DNA of 21,655 bases from contig JBGTOF010000085.1 in assembly GCA_041742695.1 (NCBI GenBank), forward strand, positions 1 through 21,655. Direction: 5' to 3'. This DNA is from Kaiparowitsia sp041742695 (GTDB taxonomy: Bacteria > Cyanobacteriota > Cyanobacteriia > Elainellales > Elainellaceae). How positions within the stretch are numbered: the first letter of the stretch is position 1; the number at the start of each line of letters is the position of its first letter. Of this stretch, positions 7,401 to 13,322 are shown one piece after another. The position numbers and the translations under genes are program-made. The notes beneath the pieces are model-generated. The model was given only the letters and a program-made list of their open reading frames with translations, had not been told where the DNA came from and did not search any database.

Positions 7401-9846
7401 TAGCGCCATTCTGGCGCAGGTACAAAATCAGGCCCAGGGCGGCGATATTGTTCTAGATGGCAATGGGGGATCCCTGGTGCTGACGGGGCTCAATTTGCCG
7501 GATGGGGTGCAGTCCTCGTCGTCGCGGATCACGCGGCTGTCGGCAACCACCCAGGGTACGGGTACCGCGGGGAGCATTGAAGTGCGGAATGCGGCGGCGG
7601 TGCGCGTGCTCGATGGGGCACAGATAGTGGCTGAGACGGGGGCGTCTGGCAGCGGCGATGGGGGGCAAATCGGGATTGCTGCCAATCGCCTAGTGGTGCA
7701 GGGGCAGTCTGCCTTAGGGCGATCGCTCGTGTCTACCAGCAACCGCTCGGCGATCGCGCCGGGTAGCCAGGGTGGAGATATTCAGGTGACGGCCAACCGG
7801 GTGCTGTTGCTAGCAGGCGGGCGATTAGAAGCGCGCACCACAGGCGTGGGTGACGGCGGCAGCATTGTCGTCAATGCCCAGGGCGGTCAGGTCTATGCAG
7901 CAGGGCAACTCGCAGATCTGGCTCCTGATCTGTCTAACCCCGACCCGTCTAATCCCAATCCGTCTAATTCTGATCAATCAACCGCTTCGGCTATAGCACC
8001 AGGGCTAGCGGCGAACGCCCCATCCGAGCCCTTGCTCGATGGGGAAAGCGGCATCCGCGCTGATGCTGTACCTGAGGCCGAGTTTCTCAACTCGCCCACT
8101 CAGGCAGGCAGCATCACCATTACGACCGGAGCCTTCATTGCTGAAGATAGGGCTCAAATTGGAGTGGAGCATCGGGGGACAGGGCAAAGCGGCGAGATTG
8201 TGATTACGGCACCTTCAATTCAGCTGGGCAGTGGGGCCACAATTTCAGCGCAGGTGCAAAATCAGGCCGTGGGGGGCAACATTCGGCTCAATGGGCAGGG
8301 CGGTCACATTCGGATGACCGGTGAGGCCCTGTCTTCTGGCTGGGCCCCGTCTTCTGTCGTCACCCCCAGAGGCCCAACCCAAATCTCTGTCGCCACTCAA
8401 GGCACGGGCACAGGCGGCAACTTGACCATCCGCAATGCTGAGACAGTAAGCCTGACAAATGGCGCTCAAATTGTCGCAGACACCCGTTCGCCGCAGGTGG
8501 GCGCAGGCAGCAGCGGCAGAATTCTCATTCGCGAGGTATCCCAGGTCAATCTAACGGGGACTAATTCTCAGAACCCAGCTCAGGGCTCAACCCTGTCAGC
8601 CCGCACCACCGGAGCCGGAAATGCTGGGCGGATTGCACTGCGCGACGTGCAACAGCTGACCGTCATGGAAGGGGCCGCGATTGAGGCGATCGCCACTGAG
8701 GCCGCCAGCGGTTCAGGGGGCGCTATCATTGTGCAAGCGCAGCGAGTGCAGTTGGGGACAGGTGGGGCAATCGCCGCCAGCAGTGCAGGCAGCAGCGATG
8801 GCGGCAATATTCGCATCATCACTGACCAAATGCAGCTGAACGACGGATCTATCACGGCTCAAGTGAGCGCAGGCCGAGCCGGCAACATGCAGATTCAGGC
8901 GGGGCGATCGCTCCAAATCCAGGGCGATCAAAGTCAGATCTCCATTGCCGCCACCACTAGCGCCGGAGTCGCAGGCAACCTGCGGCTCATCAGCCCCGAA
9001 ATCGCAGTTAGACAGGGTGCCACCGTTACCGTCAGCAATCCCCAAGGGCAAGCGGGCAATTTGACCCTCGCCGCTACCAACTTAATTCTGAATCAGGGAA
9101 CGCTCTCAGCCCAAACTGGCGGCACTGGGGCCACATCCGGGGCCAATATTACCCTCAATATTGCCAATGCACTCACGCTGCGAAACAACAGCCTAATCAG
9201 CGCTGAAGCCCTACAGCAGGCCAATGGCGGCAGCATTTTTGTCAACGCGGGCAATGGCTTTTTAGCGGCAGTGCCCCAAGAGAATAGCGACCTCATCGCC
9301 AACGCTCAGCAGGGGCGCGGTGGCGAAATTAGACTCCAAGCGCTTGGTGTATTTGGCATGGCCGTGCAGACTGGGTTAACGACTGAACAACTGCGGCTCA
9401 ACCGCACCAGCGACATCAGCGCTAGCTCAGACGAAGGTCCTCAGGGTATTGTCACCATCACCACACCCGGCGACGACCCCAGCCGAGGACTTGCAGAGCT
9501 GCCTATTAACCTCCTTGACGCCACCAATCAAGTCGCTCAGGGCTGCGGCAGCCACGAGCAGCGCCAAAATCAGTTTGTTCAGACAGGACGAGGTGGCTTG
9601 CCCCCCAACCCTGCCGATCTGCAGCGTCCTGACTCAGTCATCGTAGACTGGGCGCAGCTAACAACCGAGCCAACTGTTAGCGCCGAGTCAACCCCACCTT
9701 CAACTGCATCGGTGTCGGGTGACTCGCTCAGCCCTGCATCTAATCTGGTCGAAGCGCAGGGCTGGTACCGCAGTGATACGGGTGATGTCATGCTGCTTGC
9801 CAACTCCGACCATGCGCTGTCTTCGGCCTCCCAGCCCTGCCAATAA
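4477..9846 (+). CDS. Secreted TPS-domain exoprotein (filamentous haemagglutinin-like), 1789 aa
   Basis: A TpsA-type surface or secreted beta-helix protein. Residues about 1-34 are a signal peptide ending AIA/Q. Residues about 35-155 form the TPS (haemagglutination-activity) domain, with the paired motifs FRNPAGIDTIITRVTGG (85-101) and LLNPSGIVFGANA (120-132) typical of cyanobacterial members. The rest is Gly/Thr/Ala/Asn/Gln-rich with many short strands (GGxIxxNxxGGxV), as in a right-handed beta-helix. Large repeats cover about 659-1371. C378 and C387 may form a small disulfide loop. The end has the family-typical SRGLAELPINLLDATNQVAQGC, a GRGGLPPNP motif and VDWAQL. The start ATG 4477 has AGGGGGG upstream; ATG 4492 is an in-frame alternative. 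TpsA proteins cross the outer membrane through a TpsB partner, which is not in the window. Adhesion or a sheath role is plausible but unproven. Confidence 0.93.
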   Translation: MTAGGMQGRLAIELMGLAIALGSAWRLMPGAIAQITPNATWGPEASTVTTVAPNQIEIDGGAARATNLFHDFADFNIAPNGSVYFRNPAGIDTIITRVTGGTASTLDGVLGVLGPADLFLLNPSGIVFGANAALDLRGAFVASTASGLQFGTQGLFPVQGVTAPPLLTIQPTALQFTAEATAIAPITLQPGASLAADPGQSLLLVGGDVTLNNGSVSALGGHLTLAAVGGSGAVALDREGDRLTGQAPGASRADITLTNVSQLNAAAGGGSITLFAQDLSLDNESQIVGGIADNLGLTALPGATLRLNATGATRLDNRSRIRSGTGSGSSAPSSGDIQVQTRTLDLQNGSAIVMDHQGGGAAGQMTINASDSATLSGCSPPQGANGCDFFDRDTLSRIRAEMGELATGTAGQIRVTTPTLTMDQFAQISSFSEGGTTASALVVNVDTATLTNAARIISRAIGEGNSGSVQVNATGTIRLSGRERSLDPQGRRRDIESGIYSDTAEDGTTGSGGALFITADRLRVTNRAEVSGETRGLGNGGAIFITANAVEVTNRGQIITRTTQNVDGVSGDAGHITINTRGGDRGGTVSVLDDSSRIIAEVGENSAGNGGTVRIDTGTLTVNGRALVTAGNRSRLAANSQGGDVVVTADEVRLLRGGRLEARTDARGNGGNITVNTNGGLVYIAGRRRNIESGMRADAVPGGSFRDDVTETGDIQITTRRFIAEDGAELGTEHRGTGQSGTVTLTAERIRISGGSTIFAQVQRQAVGGNIIINGQGGTILLTGRGTALSAATAGTGNAGTVSIRNADTVRVVDQAQIVTETRTSGSGDGGPVTIQAGRLIVRGQSRVSASNRSREQPGSQGGNVSVLANQVLLLDGGRLEARTTGVGNGGSVQVNTQGGQVYAAGRVDEIESGIRADAIPDSGFEDAPTQAGNIIIRTGALIAEDEAEIAVEHRGSGQGGTATITARRIRLGSGSAILAQVQNQAQGGDIVLDGNGGSLVLTGLNLPDGVQSSSSRITRLSATTQGTGTAGSIEVRNAAAVRVLDGAQIVAETGASGSGDGGQIGIAANRLVVQGQSALGRSLVSTSNRSAIAPGSQGGDIQVTANRVLLLAGGRLEARTTGVGDGGSIVVNAQGGQVYAAGQLADLAPDLSNPDPSNPNPSNSDQSTASAIAPGLAANAPSEPLLDGESGIRADAVPEAEFLNSPTQAGSITITTGAFIAEDRAQIGVEHRGTGQSGEIVITAPSIQLGSGATISAQVQNQAVGGNIRLNGQGGHIRMTGEALSSGWAPSSVVTPRGPTQISVATQGTGTGGNLTIRNAETVSLTNGAQIVADTRSPQVGAGSSGRILIREVSQVNLTGTNSQNPAQGSTLSARTTGAGNAGRIALRDVQQLTVMEGAAIEAIATEAASGSGGAIIVQAQRVQLGTGGAIAASSAGSSDGGNIRIITDQMQLNDGSITAQVSAGRAGNMQIQAGRSLQIQGDQSQISIAATTSAGVAGNLRLISPEIAVRQGATVTVSNPQGQAGNLTLAATNLILNQGTLSAQTGGTGATSGANITLNIANALTLRNNSLISAEALQQANGGSIFVNAGNGFLAAVPQENSDLIANAQQGRGGEIRLQALGVFGMAVQTGLTTEQLRLNRTSDISASSDEGPQGIVTITTPGDDPSRGLAELPINLLDATNQVAQGCGSHEQRQNQFVQTGRGGLPPNPADLQRPDSVIVDWAQLTTEPTVSAESTPPSTASVSGDSLSPASNLVEAQGWYRSDTGDVMLLANSDHALSSASQPCQ
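6451..8589 (+). repeat. Three large tandem repeats inside the TPS exoprotein
   Basis: Three successive coding units begin at the same landmark, (R)LEAR-T followed by GxGGxxxVNxxGGxVYxAG. Unit A is 6451-7110 (220 aa), unit B 7111-7821 (237 aa) and unit C 7822-8589 (256 aa). Each then runs through ESGxRADAxP, GxEHRGxGQxG, I-x-AQVQxQAxGG, a TGTGxxGx-IRNA stretch, and in A and B GDGGxxxI and the SxSNRS block. A half-unit lies before A (about 6270-6450) and a decayed end after C. A and B are clearly closer to each other than to C. DNA identity is high at the landmark (CGGCTAGAAGC) and lower elsewhere, pointing to older duplication with divergence. Confidence 0.85.
7932..7976 (+). repeat. Three copies of a 15-bp in-frame repeat
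   Basis: GTCTAACCCCGACCC, GTCTAATCCCAATCC and GTCTAATTCTGATCA follow one another without a gap and encode SNPDP-SNPNP-SNSDQ. They sit in an extra segment of about 40 residues present only in repeat unit C of the exoprotein, between the VYAAG and ESGIRADA landmarks. Units A and B join these landmarks directly through a few residues. The sequence looks like a short expandable linker inserted into a beta-helix loop. Confidence 0.8.
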
Positions 9847-9934
9847 CCAACAGTTTGCAGAATTGGGATTAACCTGAGCCTCTAGTGTCCGGGGGGCAGA
9901 AAGGTGCAACGAAACAAAAGATCTCTGATTATCC

Positions 9935-9981
9935 AGGGTTTTGGGGCACTGTGTGTCGTCACAAAACCCCAAAACCCTTTT
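9935..9981 (+). terminator. Terminator hairpin between convergent genes
   Basis: AGGGTTTTGGGG (9935-9946) pairs perfectly with CCCCAAAACCCT (9967-9978) across a 20-nt loop. The plus-strand arm is followed by TTTT, so it suits termination of the exoprotein gene, about 90 bp after its stop. The minus strand has G-rich sequence rather than a T-run there, so it is less convincing as the terminator of the convergent GMC gene. Confidence 0.65.
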
Positions 9982-10034
9982 GCCCCGAACTGACGTGATC
10001 AACGCCAATTAGCGCTGAAGGCGATCGCCCTCAC

Positions 10035-11831
10035 CTAGACAACCGTTTGCTTTAGATGAGTTGCCAGCCGAATCGCCATTGCCGCTAGGGTTAGTGTCGG
10101 GTTTGCTGCGGGGGACGAGGGAAACACCGACAGATCGCAAGCATAGAGGTTATCGTAGGCCAAAAACTTGAGGTTAGTGTCCACCACACCATCATTCAGC
10201 GTCATTCCATCTGGCGTTTCGCTGCTCATGCGGAGTGTGCCCACTTCATGAGCTACGCCGCCCAAGCCAGCGGGCTTAAGGCTCAGATCGTTGCCTGCGA
10301 GGGGTTCTCCGCCCAGGGCGGCTATGAGTTGGTCTTTAATCTGATTCATCTCGGCATAGAGCGCGCCGCCAACGGGGCTAGGCTGCATTTGCACCACTGG
10401 TTTGACATAGGATGGCCCCTGCTGCTGCACGGTGTTTTGCTCCATCAAGGGTGCATCTAGCAAAAACACGATTTCACACAGCATGACGTTCCCCCGTTCT
10501 TGCCGATGCCGTTCGAGCAGCGCCAGATCCACATAGCGACCCTGATTGAAATCAGCCCCAAACTCCAGCACGATGTTAAACGGATTTGGCCCCTCACGAT
10601 GCTGGCACAGCACTTTGCTCGATGAGGCAGGGTCGTACAAGTCGGCCGTAGCCGGGAGGACAAAGTGCGTAAAGTAGATAGGATGGTCGGTAATGCCCAC
10701 GCCAATTTTGTTGTTGGGGTCGTTGAGACCACTGAGTTGGGCAATTTTGGCGCTTTCGACGGTTCCAGCTGCAAGAACGACCTGTTTTGCCTGATAGCTG
10801 CGCTCTTGCTGAGCGATGAGGTCATAGGCGACAACGCGCGTAGCAGAGGTTCCTGCGGTTTCGACTCGCACGACCGGATGGTTGAGGTTAAGAGACAAGT
10901 TTTGATTGCCCTGGGGCCCATTGGTTAGCATGGATTCCATGAGCAAATCTGCTGTAGAAAACATTCCGGTGGGAATTGTGCTGAGATCTTGACTGTTGGA
11001 ATATTGCACCGCCATGGGCGCGTCAAAATGGGTGAACTGTTCAAGGTGCTGTTGCAAAAACCGTTTGACTCGACGGCGGTAAGGAGTGGGCGGCAGGGGT
11101 ACGCGATTCATCAGGTCTTCGGCTTGTTGATAGCCGCCATCTTCTAAAAACCAGCGCATGCTGCGGGGCCACGATTCCATTTCCCACGTGGTCATGCGGG
11201 GGATGAGCCCACCCCAGAAGAGCGATCGCCCACCTAAACTAAAGGCTTGGCCGCCATCAAACTGGGAGCCGCCCCCGTTGACAAAGTTAGTGACTTTAAA
11301 GCCTTCATAGAGGCTCCAGACATGTTTATCGAACTGACCAATGCGGTGTTGGCGGGGCAGATTGGCCGTATGGGTAGGAAAGAGATAACTGCCTGCTTCC
11401 AGCACCAGCACATCCATATCGCGGTTGGAAAGCTGATCGGCCAAGATGCCGCCGCCAATGCCTGACCCAACCACGATCACGTCGAATAGATGGTCTTCGT
11501 CTAGGTTGGGCGGAAAGAACATCTGCGGAACGTGGCCGTTTTCTACCACCATTTCCAGAAGCGGCGGAAACTCAATGGCGGGTTCTTGATAAAGATAATC
11601 ACCGCCTGTCTGGGGTTGGATGAATAAATTAGGGCCGTTCATCCAGTAGGTGCGCTCGAGCACAAACTTAAAGGCGAGGCCAGCCGGATAGCGAAACTCG
11701 GGCAGCTCAAATCGCCATTCGCCATTGACATAAATGCCCGGCAAGTCTTTGGCCCAGCCGTCGGTGCTATTGCGCAGCGTGATGATGCGATCTGGGCGAT
11801 AGTTGACAGTTTGAAATCGGATGGTGAACAT
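10035..11831 (-). CDS. GMC-family FAD oxidoreductase with extra N-terminal domain
   Basis: A flavoprotein of the glucose-methanol-choline family, 598 aa. The FAD-binding VVGSGIGGGILADQL is at 120-134 with the ribose-binding acid E145 (VLVLEAGSYLF). A substrate/FAD region contains GGRSLFWGG. The C-terminal GMC signature runs from HEVGTLRM (H528 is the likely catalytic base) to DLSVFPSSPAANPTLT, where N577 takes the second catalytic position. Members oxidise alcohols, sugars or sterols; the substrate here is unknown. Residues 1-110 precede the usual FAD domain and look like a small beta-sandwich (FKFVLERTYWMNGPNL resembles starch-binding CBM20/48-like segments). There is no signal peptide, so it is probably cytoplasmic. 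The start ATG 11831 has TTAGGAG about 12 bases upstream. It is convergent with the exoprotein gene. Confidence 0.9.
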   Translation of the reverse strand: MFTIRFQTVNYRPDRIITLRNSTDGWAKDLPGIYVNGEWRFELPEFRYPAGLAFKFVLERTYWMNGPNLFIQPQTGGDYLYQEPAIEFPPLLEMVVENGHVPQMFFPPNLDEDHLFDVIVVGSGIGGGILADQLSNRDMDVLVLEAGSYLFPTHTANLPRQHRIGQFDKHVWSLYEGFKVTNFVNGGGSQFDGGQAFSLGGRSLFWGGLIPRMTTWEMESWPRSMRWFLEDGGYQQAEDLMNRVPLPPTPYRRRVKRFLQQHLEQFTHFDAPMAVQYSNSQDLSTIPTGMFSTADLLMESMLTNGPQGNQNLSLNLNHPVVRVETAGTSATRVVAYDLIAQQERSYQAKQVVLAAGTVESAKIAQLSGLNDPNNKIGVGITDHPIYFTHFVLPATADLYDPASSSKVLCQHREGPNPFNIVLEFGADFNQGRYVDLALLERHRQERGNVMLCEIVFLLDAPLMEQNTVQQQGPSYVKPVVQMQPSPVGGALYAEMNQIKDQLIAALGGEPLAGNDLSLKPAGLGGVAHEVGTLRMSSETPDGMTLNDGVVDTNLKFLAYDNLYACDLSVFPSSPAANPTLTLAAMAIRLATHLKQTVV

Positions 11832-12223
11832 GGGGGCTTTTACTCCTAAGGACAGGTTGAGACTGGGGTTCTACGGGTGTTATCCGGCAGCAGGGGTATA
11901 TCCCGGCCTGTTGAGATCCTCAGTGCGATCGCCCCAAAATCCTGAAAAAAAGCTCCTACTTATGTCAGGCCTTGTTGACATAAAGTGCGGTACGACGTGG
12001 GTTAAATCTCTGCGGTTTCCATGGTCTAGGCCCTTCGTGCAGCCTGTACGCTGTTAATGACGGGTAGTGGGGGCACGCTTGACCGCCAAGCGTAGAGCGA
12101 AGGCCATCACGGTCATTGATCACGGTTATCAATCCTTGAATCAGGTCTTTGAACCGCTCCACCCTTTCAAACGCTATCTAAGGTTTGAACCTGCCCGATA
12201 TCTATGGGAAAAGGAGAACAAGC
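11832..12223. other. Divergent 392-bp intergenic region with dyads
   Basis: Separates the divergent GMC oxidoreductase and aldo/keto reductase genes and must hold both promoters. Visible elements, besides the 11960-11983 dyad listed separately, are a 7-bp hairpin ACGCTTG/CAAGCGT (12075-12081 and 12087-12093, 5-nt loop) and a direct repeat ATCACGGT at 12106-12113 and 12119-12126 with a 13-bp period. The ribosome site AAGGAG (12211-12216) belongs to the reductase. I see no convincing -10/-35 pair and no coding sequence. Confidence 0.5.
11960..11983. promoter_or_regulatory. Operator-like inverted repeat TTATGTCA-N8-TGACATAA
   Basis: Two perfect 8-bp inverted arms (11960-11967 and 11976-11983) are separated by 8 bp, the geometry of a site for a dimeric helix-turn-helix regulator. 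The right arm overlaps a TTGACA hexamer (11975-11980), but nothing like a good -10 follows at 16-18 bp. It lies 129 bp before the GMC start and 241 bp before the reductase start, so it could control either. No regulator gene is adjacent. Confidence 0.4.
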
Positions 12224-13222
12224 ATGGCTGTTGCAACTGAAGTCTCTGCCAAACCGGGGCTGTTTTTGCCAACGATGGGCTGCGGCACGTGGGCTTGGGG
12301 CAATCGTTTGCTGTGGGGCTATGACCCCAGCATGGATCCAGAACTGCAGGCGGTCTTTAACCGATGTGTGAGCGGGGGCGTCACGCTGTTTGATACGGGT
12401 GATTCCTATGGGACAGGGCGTCTGAATGGGCGGAGCGAGTCGCTGCTGGGGCAATTTGCCGCCGACTACCAGGGGCCGAACCAAGAGCAGATATGCTTAG
12501 CGACGAAGCTGGCGGCCTATCCCTGGCGGCTGACGCGGGGCGCCATGCGGCGAGCCTGTGGGGCGTCGGCAGAGCGGCTGCAGCGACCCGTAGATTTGGC
12601 ACAGCTGCACTGGTCTACGGGCAATTATGCTCCTTGGCAAGAAGGGGCGCTGCTAGATGGATTAGCGGATCTGTATGAGCAGGGCCAGGTGGGGGGGATT
12701 GGCCTGTCGAACTTTGGGCCAAAGCGGCTGCGACGGGTGCATCAACGGTTGGCGCAGCGGGGGGTGCCTATTGCCACGCTACAGGTGCAGTATTCGCTGC
12801 TCTCGACTTACCCGGTCACAGAGCTGGATGTGACGGCGGTGTGCGCGGAGTTGGGAATTCGGCTCATTGCTTACAGTCCGCTCTGCCTGGGGTTGCTGAC
12901 GGGGAAATATGGGCCGGGTCAGCCGCTGCCAAGTGGGCTGCGGGGCTGGCTGTTTCGGCGTATGCTGCCGGGCATTCAGCCAGTGCTGGATACGCTAGGG
13001 GCGATCGCCCAATCGCGGGATAAAACTCTGGCGCAGGTCTCCCTCAACTGGTGCATCTGCAAGGGCACAATTCCGATTCCTGGGGCGAAGTCGGTGACTC
13101 AGGCAGAGGATAACCTAGGCGCGCTGGGCTGGCAGCTCGACAGCGGTGAGGTGGAGGAGCTCGATCAAGCGGCGGAGAGGTGCGATCGCACAATGGTGCA
13201 AAATATTTTTCAAACCCGCTAG
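12224..13222 (+). CDS. Aldo/keto reductase
   Basis: A 332-residue cytoplasmic (beta/alpha)8-barrel oxidoreductase using NADPH to reduce aldehydes or ketones. The catalytic tetrad is visible: D57 (LFDTGDSYG), Y62, K95 (ATKLA) and H129 (QLHW). Later blocks GIGLSNFGPKRL, QVQYSLL, LIAYSPLCLGLLTGKY and the cofactor-binding IPIPGAKSVTQAEDN near the C-terminus are standard. ATG 12224 is chosen because AAGGAG lies seven bases upstream; the frame stays open to a TTG at 12185, which has no ribosome site. The overall pattern resembles the cyanobacterial and chloroplast aldo/keto reductase group of unknown physiological substrate. It is divergent from the GMC gene, so a shared redox task is possible but only inferred. 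Confidence 0.92.
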   Translation: MAVATEVSAKPGLFLPTMGCGTWAWGNRLLWGYDPSMDPELQAVFNRCVSGGVTLFDTGDSYGTGRLNGRSESLLGQFAADYQGPNQEQICLATKLAAYPWRLTRGAMRRACGASAERLQRPVDLAQLHWSTGNYAPWQEGALLDGLADLYEQGQVGGIGLSNFGPKRLRRVHQRLAQRGVPIATLQVQYSLLSTYPVTELDVTAVCAELGIRLIAYSPLCLGLLTGKYGPGQPLPSGLRGWLFRRMLPGIQPVLDTLGAIAQSRDKTLAQVSLNWCICKGTIPIPGAKSVTQAEDNLGALGWQLDSGEVEELDQAAERCDRTMVQNIFQTR

Positions 13223-13275
13223 CGACCCACAAGCGGCGGTTTCCTGCCAAAGGCAAGGCCTGCCTAGACACGCAA

Positions 13276-13310
13276 AAGCGTGGTGCAGCATCGCCGCACC
13301 ACGCTTCAGT
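13276..13310 (-). terminator. Terminator hairpin for glnN
   Basis: AAGCGTGGTGC (13276-13286) pairs perfectly with GCACCACGCTT (13296-13306) across a 9-nt loop. Read on the minus strand, the stem is followed by TTTTGCG, a short T-run, consistent with termination just after the glnN stop at 13323. The same stem may also stop rightward transcription from the aldo/keto reductase gene, although no T-run follows on the plus strand. Confidence 0.7.
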
Positions 13311-13322
13311 CAACCTCCAGAT

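Noticed and set aside
4725..9302. Many minus-strand ORFs of 60-116 codons
   Set aside because: Antisense shadows of the GC-rich repetitive exoprotein gene; Arg/Pro/Ala-rich without motifs.
11975..12003. Promoter using TTGACA 11975
   Set aside because: Good -35, but nothing resembling TATAAT at 16-18 bp spacing on the plus strand.
12185..12223. TTG start for the aldo/keto reductase
   Set aside because: The extension covers the clear ribosome site AAGGAG (12211-12216) that serves ATG 12224.
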